Source: Hydrogenothermus marinus (GTDB lineage: Bacteria; Aquificota; Aquificia; Aquificales; Hydrogenothermaceae). Taken from it: DNA of 64,000 bases. The notes beneath the pieces were generated by a model. That model was not told the DNA's origin, made no database searches, and saw nothing but the letters and a program-made list of their open reading frames with translations. Made by a program: the position numbers and the translations under genes. Shown one piece after another: positions 27,215 through 38,430 of this stretch; the stretch's first letter is position 1; each line of letters starts with the position of its first letter. The stretch is taken from assembly GCF_003688665.1 (NCBI RefSeq), contig NZ_REFO01000011.1, positions 308,578 through 372,577 on the forward strand, written 5' to 3'.

Positions 27215-27772
27215 TTATTTCACTAATTCTTGTGGTATATAAACTTTAATAACTCCTCTAAAATCTTCTAATTTATAATTTATAGCTTTATCTTCTGGAT
27301 AATATTTTTTTATTTTTTCATAAAGCTTTTTATCCATATTCTTTGGATTTCCATGGCAGGTTAAGCATATAGCTTTAATTTTTAAAGGTTTATAAAAGTT
27401 ATAGCCATCTTTTACTTTTTGAATATAGTACTTAGGATTTTTACCTTCTTTAAAAGATTTTTCAAAATATTCTAATGCTTCTAACTCTTCTTTATTTGGC
27501 TTATTTAAAGGATTCCTATACCTAATAGAAGTTCTTTTTATCTTTATTCCATGATCTATCTCTTTTTCTATTTGCTTAGTTATCTTTAAAGCTTTTTTGT
27601 GGCAAACATCTATAGCTTCATATGGACTTTCCGACATTGCTTTTATAAGATGAAACTTTAAAGCTTTCATTAGCTTTAAGGAAGTTTCTTGACCAATTTT
27701 AACTATCTTATTGTTTTCTGTTGCAAACACTAAACTTGAAGATAATAAAATTGTTGCTAAAATTTTTTTCAT
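27215..27772 (-). CDS. Exported DUF3365 (Tll0287-like) c-type haem protein
   Basis: 185 residues with a signal peptide (MKKILATILLSSSLVFA) and the DUF3365 pattern: EAIDVCHKKALKI near 43, RYRNPLNKPN near 74 and the haem-attachment motif CLTCHG near 129. Tll0287-type proteins bind haem in the periplasm and act as redox sensors or carriers. The frame continues 22 codons upstream, but ATG 27772 has AGAGGTAA and starts the signal peptide. It may be linked to the palindrome at 27885-27900. Confidence 0.8.
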   Translation of the reverse strand: MKKILATILLSSSLVFATENNKIVKIGQETSLKLMKALKFHLIKAMSESPYEAIDVCHKKALKITKQIEKEIDHGIKIKRTSIRYRNPLNKPNKEELEALEYFEKSFKEGKNPKYYIQKVKDGYNFYKPLKIKAICLTCHGNPKNMDKKLYEKIKKYYPEDKAINYKLEDFRGVIKVYIPQELVK

Positions 27773-27884
27773 TAGGTAATTACCTCTTAGTTTTTTATAT
27801 ATAAATAAAAATTTAGCGAAAAGAAGATTTTTTAGCAAGTTATAAAAAGATTTGATAATAAATTTAGAAGTTAGATTTAAATTT

Positions 27885-27900
27885 AATGATAAATATCATT
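27885..27900. promoter_or_regulatory. Palindrome AATGATA-AA-TATCATT, possible Fur-family operator
   Basis: Perfect 7-2-7 inverted repeat. The core ATGATA-N2-TATCAT recurs once at 55683-55696 upstream of the zinc operon. Here it lies between the divergent DUF3365 and thiC genes, next to TTGACT (27902-27907), a possible -35 of the thiC leader. Confidence 0.45.
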
Positions 27901-27953
27901 ATTGACTTTAATTATAAAAGGTTATATTTTAAAGAGTAAAAGAATATGATTTT

Positions 27954-28037
27954 CCTGCTGGGGGTAGCTCCTACGTAGGAGCTTGAGAGTATACCCTTAG
28001 AACCTGATGCGGTTAATACCGCCGTAGGGAAAGCAGG
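27954..28037 (+). promoter_or_regulatory. TPP riboswitch (THI element) aptamer controlling thiC
   Basis: All conserved TPP aptamer parts are present: the closing stem CCTGCT with AGCAGG, GGGGT, TTGAGAGT, ATACCCTTAGAACCTGAT, GCGGTTAATACCGC and GTAGGGAAAGC. It lies 106 bases upstream of thiC on the same strand. High thiamine pyrophosphate is expected to lower thiC expression. Confidence 0.97.
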
Positions 28038-28049
28038 TTTTGAGACATC

Positions 28050-29511
<1,462 letters not shown>

Positions 29512-29516
29512 ATTTT

Positions 29517-29540
29517 AAGGGGCTCAAAGCCCCTTTTTTT
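29517..29540 (+). terminator. Intrinsic terminator after thiC
   Basis: AAGGGGCT-CAA-AGCCCCTT followed by TTTTT. It slightly overlaps the end of convergent dnaE. Confidence 0.88.
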
Positions 29541-32500
29541 ATTCAAATATAAATTGGTTTGGTTCTAAAATTGTAGCTAATTCTTGTTTAAATTCGTCAG
29601 ATATATCTACATGATAATTTGAATGGGCTGCTATCTCACACCAGAAATTCCCTTTGTCATATATCTCAATAACAACTTCTTTATCTCCTTTGTATTTTTT
29701 ACATAAATCTCTTACTTTTTCTACTGTTCCGTTTAATATATCTTCTTTAGAAAAAATAAATCTTACATATTTAACATCTTTATTAATACTATCTATTGGT
29801 ATTATATTGTTTGCATTTATTGAAACTGTTTCTTGCTCATCATTTATATCTACTGTACCTTCTACAATAACTAAATTATCTTCTTCTAAAATTGAGCCAT
29901 CTTCTAAACTTTCCGGAAAGGCTCTAACATCAACAATTCCTGTTTCATCTTGAAGTTGAAATACTGCCATTGTATTTCCAGTTCTTGTTTTTTTCTTTTT
30001 AATATTTGATATAACTCCTGCTATTTTTACCTTTTCTTTTTGTTTTCTTTCTATTAAAGAAGCTATTTTTAAAACTCTTCCTTCAAGCTCTTTTTTATAA
30101 GCTAACAGTGGATGCCCTGAAATATAAAATCCAAGAACTTCTTTTTCAAATCTAAGTTTTTCTTTTTCTGAAAGTTTTTCTCCTTCATTATAAGAGATTG
30201 TAGCTACAGGTTTTGAATCTTCTTCCATTAATAAACCTAAAAGTGAATTTTGCCCTAAATCTTTACTTTCTCTATTTTTCTGTCCTACCGAAAGAGCTTT
30301 ATCTATATTTGCAAGCAATATTCCTCTATCTATTTCTGTAAAATCAAAAGCTCCTGCTTTAATTAATGCTTCAAGTACTCTTTTATTTAAATTTTTACTA
30401 TCTAGTCTTTCTGCTGTATCAAAAATATCTTGATAATTTCCATTTTTTTCTCTTTCTTCAACAATAGCTTTAGCGGAAGATTCTCCAACATTTTTTATTC
30501 TTGCAAGTCCAAATCTTATTTTTCCTTTTTCTTCTATGGCAAATTTATCATATGAATAATTAACATCTGGTGGCAAAAGTTCTATACCAAAATCTTTCAT
30601 ATCATTTAATATACTTAAAAATTTATCATCATTTTTTTCTGTTGTGAGTTTTACTGCAAAAAACTCTTCAGGATAATATGTTTTTATATATGCAGTCCAG
30701 TATGTAAGATATGCATAAGCAGTAGAGTGAGATTTATTAAATGAGTAAGATGCAAACTTTTCAATATCATCCCAAAGTTTTGTAATTTTTTCTTTATCAT
30801 ATCCTTTTTCAACTGCACCATTTATAAATCTATCTTTCATTTTTGCCATAACATCTGCTTTTTTCTTACCAATAGCTTTTCTTAGAGTATCTGCTTCTGC
30901 CATCGTAAAACCAGAAAGTATGTTTGCCATAAACATTATTTGCTCTTGATACACAACAAGGCCATAAGTTTCTTTTAATACATCTTTAACTTCTTCAAAA
31001 GGATAATCTACTTTTTTTCTTCCATGTTTTCTTTCTACATATTCATCAACCATTCCTGAGTTTAAAGGTCCTGGTCTATATAAAGCTAAAACTGCTATAA
31101 TTTCTTCAAATTTATCAGGTTTTAGTTTTACAAGTAAATTTTGCATTCCTTTACTTTCAAGCTGGAAAACTCCAGTTGTTCTACCTGATTGTAAAAGCTT
31201 AAAAACATTCGGATCATCTAAAGGAATTTTTGAAAAATCAATCTCTACATTATGTCTTTCTTTTATTAATTTTTTCATGTAATCAAGTTCAGTAAGAGTT
31301 TTAAGGCCTAAGAAATCCATTTTTACAAGGCCAAGCATCTCAAGAGTTCCCATATCAAACTGGGTAGCTTTTGTTCCATCTTTATCAACATAAACAGGTA
31401 CATACTGATCAAGGGGTCCAGGTGCTATAACTACTCCTGCTGCATGAATTCCTGTATGTCTTGCTGAACCTTCTAATTTTTTAGCTAAATCTAAAAGTCT
31501 CTTAACCCTTTCATCTGTTTCATAAAGTTTTCTAAACTCTGGATTTGCTTCTAAATTTTCCTCAATTGTAAGGGTTGAGCCTTGAGTTGGTCCTGGAAGA
31601 ATCATTTTTGCTATTTTATCTGCTTCAGAATATGAAAATCCTAAAACCCTTGCTACATCTCTAATAACCATTTTAGATTTCATAAAGTTGTATGTAATGA
31701 TCTGAGCTACTGCATCACTACCATATTTATTTTTAACATACTCTATCATTTTAGGTCTATTTTCCATGCAAAAATCTATATCTATATCTGGCATTGAGAT
31801 TCTATCTGGGTTTAAAAATCTTTCAAAAATCAATCCATGTTGAAGAGGATCTACTTCTGTAATACCTAAAGCATAAGCTACTAAGGAACCTGCTGCTGAG
31901 CCTCTCCCTGGTCCTACTGGTATTCCATTATTTTTTGCATGTTTTATAAAATCCTGAACTATAAGAAAATATTCCGGAAAACCCATCTGTTTTATTATTT
32001 CTACTTCATATTTAAGTCTATCTTTGTATTCTTTATGTTTTTCTGCAGATAAATCTTTAATATTTTCAAGTCTTTTTTCTAACCCTTCCCATGCAAGCTT
32101 TTCAAAATATTGTGCTTTTTCTTCTTCTGTGGCTTCTCTATCAAGTCCAGGAATTTGAAATTTTGGAAATAAATATCCTCTTGTTTCTGCAGTTTCTATC
32201 TCTACATTACATTTTTCTGCTATTTCCATTGTATTTTTTAATGCAAACTCATATCCTTTAAATTTCTCATACATCTCTTCAGGTTTTGTAAAATGAAGAC
32301 CTCTCACTTTAAAAGCTCTTCCTTTTTCTTTTAACTCTTTTAATGTTAATTTCATCTGAAGAGCTTTAATAATATCGTGGGCTTCTGCATCTTCTTCATT
32401 TAAGTAATGGCTATCATTTGTAGCTACTACTTTTACATTTAGTTTTTCTGCAAGCTCTAAAATTCCTTTGTTTGCTATATTTTGTTCTTCAAGTCCGTTC

Positions 32501-33042
32501 ATTTGAATTTCAAAATATAAATCTTCTCCAAATATATCTTTAAGTCTTTTACCAAGCTGATAAGCTTCTTCAAATTTACCTTTGGATAATAAATGAGGAA
32601 TAAATCCTTTTAAGCAAGCAGTTTGACATATTAAACCTTCATGATATTTTTCAAGAAGTTCCCAATCTATTCTTGGTTTGTAATAAAAACCTTCAGTATA
32701 AGCAAGAGATGAAAGCTTCATTAAATTTTTAAAACCTGTTTTGTCTTTTGCGTGAAGTATAAGATGATAGTTTTTATCTTCTAAAATACTGTCTGAGCCA
32801 TCCCCTTTTTTCTCAAATCTATTATTAGCAAAATAAGCTTCCATACCAATAATAGGTTTTACTCCAACCTTTTTCATTTCTTGGTAGAACTCTATGGCTC
32901 CAAATATGTTTCCATGATCTGTTAAAGCTACTGCTTTATATCCATACTCTTTTGCTTTTTGAGCAAGTTCAGGAATTTTTATAGCTCCATCAAGTAAAGA
33001 ATAATGACTATGTAAATGCAAATGTGTAAAATCTTTGCTCAT
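29539..33042 (-). CDS. dnaE: DNA polymerase III subunit alpha
   Basis: Main replicative polymerase. The 1167-residue protein has the N-terminal PHP domain (HLHLHSHYSLLDGA), palm motifs PGRGSAAGSLVAY, PDIDIDFC (catalytic aspartates) and a later DMGTLEMLGLVKMDFLGL, the helix-hairpin and OB regions (KKKKTRTGNTMAVFQLQDETG near 1000) and a full C-terminal end. No intein or split is seen. A spacer of 94 bases separates it from ftsY, so it may have its own promoter. Confidence 0.97.
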   Translation of the reverse strand: MSKDFTHLHLHSHYSLLDGAIKIPELAQKAKEYGYKAVALTDHGNIFGAIEFYQEMKKVGVKPIIGMEAYFANNRFEKKGDGSDSILEDKNYHLILHAKDKTGFKNLMKLSSLAYTEGFYYKPRIDWELLEKYHEGLICQTACLKGFIPHLLSKGKFEEAYQLGKRLKDIFGEDLYFEIQMNGLEEQNIANKGILELAEKLNVKVVATNDSHYLNEEDAEAHDIIKALQMKLTLKELKEKGRAFKVRGLHFTKPEEMYEKFKGYEFALKNTMEIAEKCNVEIETAETRGYLFPKFQIPGLDREATEEEKAQYFEKLAWEGLEKRLENIKDLSAEKHKEYKDRLKYEVEIIKQMGFPEYFLIVQDFIKHAKNNGIPVGPGRGSAAGSLVAYALGITEVDPLQHGLIFERFLNPDRISMPDIDIDFCMENRPKMIEYVKNKYGSDAVAQIITYNFMKSKMVIRDVARVLGFSYSEADKIAKMILPGPTQGSTLTIEENLEANPEFRKLYETDERVKRLLDLAKKLEGSARHTGIHAAGVVIAPGPLDQYVPVYVDKDGTKATQFDMGTLEMLGLVKMDFLGLKTLTELDYMKKLIKERHNVEIDFSKIPLDDPNVFKLLQSGRTTGVFQLESKGMQNLLVKLKPDKFEEIIAVLALYRPGPLNSGMVDEYVERKHGRKKVDYPFEEVKDVLKETYGLVVYQEQIMFMANILSGFTMAEADTLRKAIGKKKADVMAKMKDRFINGAVEKGYDKEKITKLWDDIEKFASYSFNKSHSTAYAYLTYWTAYIKTYYPEEFFAVKLTTEKNDDKFLSILNDMKDFGIELLPPDVNYSYDKFAIEEKGKIRFGLARIKNVGESSAKAIVEEREKNGNYQDIFDTAERLDSKNLNKRVLEALIKAGAFDFTEIDRGILLANIDKALSVGQKNRESKDLGQNSLLGLLMEEDSKPVATISYNEGEKLSEKEKLRFEKEVLGFYISGHPLLAYKKELEGRVLKIASLIERKQKEKVKIAGVISNIKKKKTRTGNTMAVFQLQDETGIVDVRAFPESLEDGSILEEDNLVIVEGTVDINDEQETVSINANNIIPIDSINKDVKYVRFIFSKEDILNGTVEKVRDLCKKYKGDKEVVIEIYDKGNFWCEIAAHSNYHVDISDEFKQELATILEPNQFIFE

Positions 33043-33136
33043 AAGAAATCCCTCTTTCTTGATATTTAACTTATCGTTTAGTTAGAGATAAAAATTTAAT
33101 TGATTTAAAAATTTAATTCAATTGTTAAATTTCACA

Positions 33137-34051
33137 TTAACCTATAATAGCTTCCACAAAAGATTTTGGATCAAATGGTTGTAGATCTTCTATATCTTCA
33201 CCTACACCTATAAACTTAATAGGAATTTGTAATTTTTGACAGATAGGAATTAAAGCTCCACCTTTTGCAGTTCCATCAAGTTTTGTAATAACAATACCTG
33301 AAACATCTGTAGATTCTTTAAATACTTGAGCTTGCTTTATAGAGTTTTGCCCAATAGTTCCATCTAAAACAAGTAATGTTTCACAAGGTTGATTTGGAGA
33401 AAATTTTTGTATTGTTCTTTTTATTTTTTGAAGTTCTTTCATTAAATGCTCTTTAGTATGAAGTCTTCCTGCAGTATCAACTAAAACAATATCATCTCCT
33501 CTACTTTTTGCAGAATTTACTGCATCAAAAACAACAGCTGCAGGGTCTGCTCCCGGTTGATGTTTTACAATTCTTGCTCCAACCCTATTAGCCCAAACCT
33601 CAAGTTGATCTATAGCTGCTGCCCTAAATGTATCTGCTGCTGCTAAAACTACTGATTTTCCTTCATTTTTTAAAAGGGCTGCAAGTTTTCCAACTGTTGT
33701 TGTTTTTCCACTTCCATTTATTCCAAGAAAAAGAATTACATCTGGTTTTTCTCCTAATAAATTTAACTGTCCACTACACGGAGTAAGAATATCTATTAAC
33801 TTTTCTTTTAAAAGCTCTTTTAACTGCTCTCCTTCAGTTATTTTTCTTTTTTTACTTTCTTTTCTTAAAAACTCAACAATCTCTTCTGTTGCATCTATTC
33901 CTACATCTGCTTTCAATAAAGCAAACTCTATTTCTTCAAATAAACTTTCATCTATTTTTTTACCAAAAGATATAGCATATAAGCTTTCAGAAATCTGATT
34001 TTTAGTTTTTTCCAAACCTTTTTTTATTCTTTCAAACATAGATTTAAACAT
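33137..34051 (-). CDS. ftsY: Signal recognition particle receptor FtsY
   Basis: SRP GTPase docking ribosome-nascent chains at the membrane. The 304 residues have a short N-domain without the long acidic A-domain, then G1 GINGSGKTTTVGKLA, DTFRAAAIDQL, G3 DTAGRLHTKEHLM and G4 TKLDGTAKGG, ending SFVEAIIG. The short form is common in thermophiles. The ATG is preceded by AGAGGTAA. Confidence 0.96.
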   Translation of the reverse strand: MFKSMFERIKKGLEKTKNQISESLYAISFGKKIDESLFEEIEFALLKADVGIDATEEIVEFLRKESKKRKITEGEQLKELLKEKLIDILTPCSGQLNLLGEKPDVILFLGINGSGKTTTVGKLAALLKNEGKSVVLAAADTFRAAAIDQLEVWANRVGARIVKHQPGADPAAVVFDAVNSAKSRGDDIVLVDTAGRLHTKEHLMKELQKIKRTIQKFSPNQPCETLLVLDGTIGQNSIKQAQVFKESTDVSGIVITKLDGTAKGGALIPICQKLQIPIKFIGVGEDIEDLQPFDPKSFVEAIIG

Positions 34052-34144
34052 TAAATTACCTCTATTGTAAAAATTAAGTTTAATATTTATTATAAAATAA
34101 TAACTGACGAAAATTTACCTATATATTGGAATTAGGAGGAAAAT

Positions 34145-34432
34145 ATGAAACTCTTCACTTTAATATTAAGTTGTTTATTTGTGTTTAATATCTCTTATGG
34201 ACAGACAGTAACAGAGCTTTTAGACGAAGCACAAAAATCTATAAAAGAAGCTTTTGAAGCAAATAGTAATATAAAAGCCCCTTATGAGTATTACAAAGCA
34301 GAAACTTTTTATAATATAGCAAAAGAGCAAACTTCAAAACTACATTTAGATGCAGGAAAAGCTGCAGCTTTAAAATCTATAGAATGGTCTTTAAGAGCTA
34401 TTTCTAAATCATATGCTGGAGGGGAAAAATGA
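34145..34432 (+). CDS. Small exported DUF4398-like protein
   Basis: 95 residues with a signal peptide (MKLFTLILSCLFVFNISYG). The mature part is a helical hairpin with the DUF4398-like elements YEYYKAETFYNIAKEQ and GKAAALKSIEWSLRA. It overlaps the OmpA-family gene by 4 bases; such proteins are often paired with OmpA-like proteins in the periplasm. Exact role unknown. Confidence 0.7.
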   Translation: MKLFTLILSCLFVFNISYGQTVTELLDEAQKSIKEAFEANSNIKAPYEYYKAETFYNIAKEQTSKLHLDAGKAAALKSIEWSLRAISKSYAGGEK

Positions 34433-35217
34433 GATTTAATAAATCTAAAAATATATTAATATTATTGTCTATTTTTTCAATAGCTACTGCCTCTCAAGCA
34501 TCTATTTCTTTACAATATTTAAAACAATCTTTAAATGAACTTCGTAATATGCATGCTAAAGAATGTGCTCCAAAAGATTTTGCAATTGCAGAAAGTTATA
34601 TAGAGACATTAGAAGGTTTTAAAGTTAGAAAAAATGGCAAATTTAGATTAGTTAAACTTTCACCAACAGATAAATTCATTTATAAAAATGAAGCTTTTAT
34701 GTATTTAGAACGTGTAAAAAAAGGAGTACTTAGTGATGTAGATAATGATGGTATTCCTTGCTATAAAGAAATAGCTCAAGGTACAAATCCTTATGTATCA
34801 GATAAAAAAGTTAAGATAGTAAAGAAAGAAAAACCTATTAAGAAAAAAGAGGTTAAAAAGAAAGAGTTTGAACCTTTGAAACTAAATGCAAGAATCCATT
34901 TTGAGTTTGATAGTGCAAATATTAAGAAAGAGTATTTACCATATCTTAATGTAATTTCAAGATATTTAAAAACTCATAAAAATTTAAAAGTAAAGATTAT
35001 AGGTTATACAGATAATATAGGTTCAAAAAAATATAATGATAAATTAGCCCTTGAAAGAGCTAAAGCTGTTAAAAATTATCTTATTAAAATGGGAATAGAT
35101 CCAAAAAGAATTGAAATAGTAGGTAAAGGTAAAGAAGATTACTTATTTGATAACAAAACTAATCTAAATAGATTTACAAATAGAAGAGCAGAATTTTTTG
35201 TAATGGAAACAAAATGA
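34429..35217 (+). CDS. OmpA-family protein with DUF4398-like N-terminus
   Basis: 262 residues: signal peptide (about 1-23), a DUF4398-like or helical segment (YLKQSLNELRNMHAKECAPKD), a calcium-binding thrombospondin type-3-like element (DVDNDGIPCYKE), a Lys-rich linker and a C-terminal OmpA peptidoglycan-binding domain (IHFEFDSANIKKEYL, IIGYTDNIGSKKYNDKLALE, NRRAEFFV). It likely ties the outer envelope to peptidoglycan. No N-terminal beta-barrel is present. Confidence 0.85.
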   Translation: MRFNKSKNILILLSIFSIATASQASISLQYLKQSLNELRNMHAKECAPKDFAIAESYIETLEGFKVRKNGKFRLVKLSPTDKFIYKNEAFMYLERVKKGVLSDVDNDGIPCYKEIAQGTNPYVSDKKVKIVKKEKPIKKKEVKKKEFEPLKLNARIHFEFDSANIKKEYLPYLNVISRYLKTHKNLKVKIIGYTDNIGSKKYNDKLALERAKAVKNYLIKMGIDPKRIEIVGKGKEDYLFDNKTNLNRFTNRRAEFFVMETK

Positions 35218-35226
35218 GGAGAATTT

Positions 35227-35715
35227 GTGGCTTCAGGAAGAACTCATGAGATAATAAATTTAGTAGCTCTACCACCTATTGTTTATTATTTCTCTCCTTA
35301 TGATTTTTCTTTTTTTGTTGGTGGTTATTTAGTTGGCACTTTTCTTTTAACACCTGATATTGATATTTATCACTCAAAACCTGTACAAAGATGGAAATTT
35401 TTTAAGTTTATATGGAAACCATATACTAAATTTTCCAAACATAGAGGAATATCTCATATTCCTTTTTATGGTTCTACTATAAAAATTGCATATCTATTTG
35501 CTATATTTTTATTTTTATACTTTATTATTTATTGGACTGCAAATTATTTTAATATTAAATTGCCATTTGTTATAAAAGGTGAAAATGAAATAAAAGCTTT
35601 ATTATTAAATATTCATACTATTTCATTCTTCTTTGGCCTTGTAATAGCAGAGTTTGTTCATATTGTTGTTGATATAATTTATTCATCATTGAAAAAATTG
35701 AGGATTATTAGATGA
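35227..35715 (+). CDS. DUF2227-family putative metal-binding membrane protein
   Basis: 162 residues beginning at a GTG with GAGGAG upstream. The pattern SGRTHEIIN, TPDIDIYHSKP and SKHRGISHIPFYGS matches the DUF2227 metal-binding family, with conserved His and Asp residues on the cytosolic side of three or four membrane helices. The biochemical role is not known. It overlaps the M50 protease gene by 4 bases. Confidence 0.75.
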   Translation: MASGRTHEIINLVALPPIVYYFSPYDFSFFVGGYLVGTFLLTPDIDIYHSKPVQRWKFFKFIWKPYTKFSKHRGISHIPFYGSTIKIAYLFAIFLFLYFIIYWTANYFNIKLPFVIKGENEIKALLLNIHTISFFFGLVIAEFVHIVVDIIYSSLKKLRIIR

Positions 35716-36806
35716 AATTTTATCCTATACCTTTATTTAGAGCTTTTGGAATTCAGATAAATCTTGATTTTAGTTGGTTTATTGTATTTTTTCTTATTAG
35801 CTTAACCTTAGCAGAAGGATTTTATCCTCAGATTTATCCTGGACATAATCCAATAATATACTGGATTGCAGGAACCATATCTGCAGTTTTACTTTTTATT
35901 TGTGTTCTTCTTCATGAACTTGGACATTCATTGGTTGCTATGCATTTTGGAATAAGTGTTAAAGAGATAAACCTTTTTATTTTTGGTGGTGTAGCAATGA
36001 TAGAAGGAGAGGCTAAATCTCCTAAGGAAGAATTTTTAATAGCAATAGCAGGACCAATTACAAGCTTTATATTAGGATTATTCTTTTTGATACTTGCATT
36101 ACTTTATCCTGTAGATGATATACTAAATGGAATAATAAACTATCTTTTTTATGTAAACTTTATAATTGCATTTTTTAATCTTGTTCCTGCTTTTCCTTTA
36201 GACGGAGGAAGAATACTTAGAGCATTTTTATGGAGTAAAAAAGATTATCTTACTGCTACCAAAATAACATCAAATTTAGGAACCTATTTTGCTTATTTCT
36301 TAGTGTTTTTTGGATTCCTTTATCTTATACAAGGAGCATTTTTATCTGCTTTATGGATGGGATTTTTAGGTTTTTTCCTACGTCAAATTTCAAAAGTTTC
36401 TTATGAAGAAGCAAAAATTTCCTATTATTTATCTAAATATAAAGTAGAGCAATTTATTACTCATGTTAAGCCACTTCTTTTTTCTGATAAGATAGAAGAA
36501 CTTATTTCTTATTATTATCCATTCTACAAAGTTAAATATTATCCAGTAATTGGCAATGATGGAAAATTTTATTATGTATATGTTCCATCTTTAAAAGGTG
36601 TTTCTATTGAAGATAGTATTGAAAAATATATGGAAGATATAAAATGTAAGGTTTCTCCTTATGATAACCTGTTTCAAGCTTATAAACTTATGAATAAATG
36701 TCAAGTTGATGAACTTCCAGTTATATATAAAAATACATTACTTGGTATAATAAGAAAAGATAGTATTGATTATATTATTCAATCTATAGAAAATAAGGAG
36801 CAATGA
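35712..36806 (+). CDS. Site-2-type intramembrane zinc metalloprotease (M50 family)
   Basis: Rhomboid-unrelated intramembrane protease that cleaves membrane substrates. The 364 residues have about six membrane helices, the zinc motif HELGH (about residue 74) in CVLLHELGHSLVAMHFG, and the third ligand in NLVPAFPLDGGRILRAFLW (about 165). A C-terminal region with a CBS-like repeat (VSPYDNLFQAYKLMNKCQVDELPVI) suggests ligand control. Substrate unknown; the lipoprotein gene follows with a 4-base overlap. Confidence 0.9.
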   Translation: MKFYPIPLFRAFGIQINLDFSWFIVFFLISLTLAEGFYPQIYPGHNPIIYWIAGTISAVLLFICVLLHELGHSLVAMHFGISVKEINLFIFGGVAMIEGEAKSPKEEFLIAIAGPITSFILGLFFLILALLYPVDDILNGIINYLFYVNFIIAFFNLVPAFPLDGGRILRAFLWSKKDYLTATKITSNLGTYFAYFLVFFGFLYLIQGAFLSALWMGFLGFFLRQISKVSYEEAKISYYLSKYKVEQFITHVKPLLFSDKIEELISYYYPFYKVKYYPVIGNDGKFYYVYVPSLKGVSIEDSIEKYMEDIKCKVSPYDNLFQAYKLMNKCQVDELPVIYKNTLLGIIRKDSIDYIIQSIENKEQ

Positions 36807-37228
36807 TGATAAAAAGATTATTAGGAATTTTTGTATTAGGAATATTTATTTTTTCTTGTCAAGAACTACCTCCAGAAGCTTATCTTATAGATAAATATAA
36901 AACTGAAGGAGAAGTAGATATAGATCCTAAAATACAAAATCAGTGTAAAGGTGTATTATTTATAATAATAAGAAAAGGAGCATCCCCTCAACCACTTGCA
37001 GTAAAAAAGGTAATAAATCCAGATTTTCCATATAAGTTTTCTATGTCTCCTGCAGATGTTTTAATGCCTCAAAGAATGAATGAGTTTGAAGGAGAGCTTA
37101 TATTAATGGCAAGAATCTCAAAATCAGGAAGTCCTATGCCTCAAAAAGGAGATTGTGAAAGTCCTGCAATGGTTATAAGAGCAGGAGATAAAGGAATAAG
37201 ACTATTAATTAATCAGGTAAGAAAATAA
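36803..37228 (+). CDS. Lipoprotein with a CcmI/CycH C-terminal-type domain
   Basis: 141 residues with a lipoprotein signal (ILGIFIFSC-like lipobox, Cys near 19-20). The mature domain follows the C-terminal domain of cytochrome c maturation protein CcmI/CycH: LFIIIRKGASPQPLAVKKV, FPYKFSMSPADVLMP and LMARISKSGSPMPQKGD. Such domains bind apocytochrome or haem-handling partners. Here it stands alone, without the TPR or membrane parts. Two ATGs start the gene; either is possible. Confidence 0.65.
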   Translation: MMIKRLLGIFVLGIFIFSCQELPPEAYLIDKYKTEGEVDIDPKIQNQCKGVLFIIIRKGASPQPLAVKKVINPDFPYKFSMSPADVLMPQRMNEFEGELILMARISKSGSPMPQKGDCESPAMVIRAGDKGIRLLINQVRK

Positions 37229-38430
37229 TGAAAGCAATAATATTAATAATAGGTTCAGAATTTACTAAAGGTTTAAAGCAAGATAAAAACTCTCTTTTTA
37301 TTGCAAAAAAATTGTTTCAAAAAGGTATAGATATTGAAGCAATAATAACAACCTCAGATGATATTTATAATATTCAAACCTTTTTAAAAATAGCTCTGGA
37401 TAAAGCAGATATAGTATTTACATCTGGTGGACTTGGTGCTACTTCTGATGATTTAACAAGAGAGGCAATATCAGAAGCTATTGGAGTTCCTTTAATATTT
37501 AATGAAGATTGGCTAAAAAAACTTAAAGAAGATTATAAGAAAGCAGGTTTAGATTTTACAGAAGAAAGAAAAAAGATGGCTAAACTTCCATACAATGCAA
37601 AACCTATAGAAAATCCAATTGGAAAAGCTCTTGGATTTATAAAGGTTTTAGATGATGTTCAAAAGGCTATAGTAGCTCTTCCTGGTGTACCTTCTGAAAT
37701 GAAAGCAATGTTAAAAATAGCTTTTGATTATTTAGGATTAAAAGAAGATAAAGGATTTGTCTATCTATTTAGAACATATGGAAAATCTGAGATTAAGATA
37801 GATGAATTAACAAAAGATATAGACAAAAAAATAATAAATGCCTCTCCTAAGGGAGTTGATCTTTTTATTTATGATAACGCAAAAGAGTTTTTAGAAAATA
37901 AAGTAGCAGTATTAAGAGAAAGACTTGGGAATTTAATATACGCTGAAGATGAAATAGAGATGGAAGAAGTAGTTGGGAAACTTTTAAAAGAAAAAGGATA
38001 TACAATCTCAACTGCAGAATCTTCAACAGGTGGAATGATTGCTACGAGAATAGTAAATGTTCCTGGTTCTTCTGCTTACTTTAAAGGCTCTGTAGTATCT
38101 TATGCTAATGAAGTAAAAGAAAATATCTTAAAAGTAAATAAAGAAGACCTTGAAAAGCTTGGGGCTGTAAGTGAGCCAGTAGGAAGACAGATGGCTGAAG
38201 GAGTTAAAAAGCTTTTAAATACAGATTTTGCATTAAGCGATACAGGAATAGCAGGGCCTACAGGTGGTACAAAAGAAAAACCTGTTGGACTTCACTATAT
38301 TGGAATGGCAACTCCTTCTGAAACAATAGTTGAAAAAGTAATATTTAGTGGAGAAAGGAATGATATTAGACTTAGAGTATCTCAACATGCCTTAAATATG
38401 CTTAGATTATACCTTCTAAAGCAAAACTAA
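37228..38430 (+). CDS. cinA: CinA-family protein (nicotinamide-nucleotide amidase)
   Basis: 400 residues: an N-terminal molybdopterin-binding-like (COG1058) domain with IIGSEFTKGLKQDKNS and FTSGGLGATSDDLTREA, and a C-terminal CinA domain with STAESSTGGMIATRI and SDTGIAGPTGGTKEKPVG, the NMN deamidase site. It recycles pyridine nucleotides. The initiating ATG shares a base with the preceding stop. Its 3' end overlaps convergent radC by 29 bases. Confidence 0.93.
   Translation: MKAIILIIGSEFTKGLKQDKNSLFIAKKLFQKGIDIEAIITTSDDIYNIQTFLKIALDKADIVFTSGGLGATSDDLTREAISEAIGVPLIFNEDWLKKLKEDYKKAGLDFTEERKKMAKLPYNAKPIENPIGKALGFIKVLDDVQKAIVALPGVPSEMKAMLKIAFDYLGLKEDKGFVYLFRTYGKSEIKIDELTKDIDKKIINASPKGVDLFIYDNAKEFLENKVAVLRERLGNLIYAEDEIEMEEVVGKLLKEKGYTISTAESSTGGMIATRIVNVPGSSAYFKGSVVSYANEVKENILKVNKEDLEKLGAVSEPVGRQMAEGVKKLLNTDFALSDTGIAGPTGGTKEKPVGLHYIGMATPSETIVEKVIFSGERNDIRLRVSQHALNMLRLYLLKQN

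Noticed and set aside
33098..33125. AT-rich inverted and direct repeats between ftsY and dnaE
   Set aside because: Low-complexity A/T words expected by chance at this base composition.
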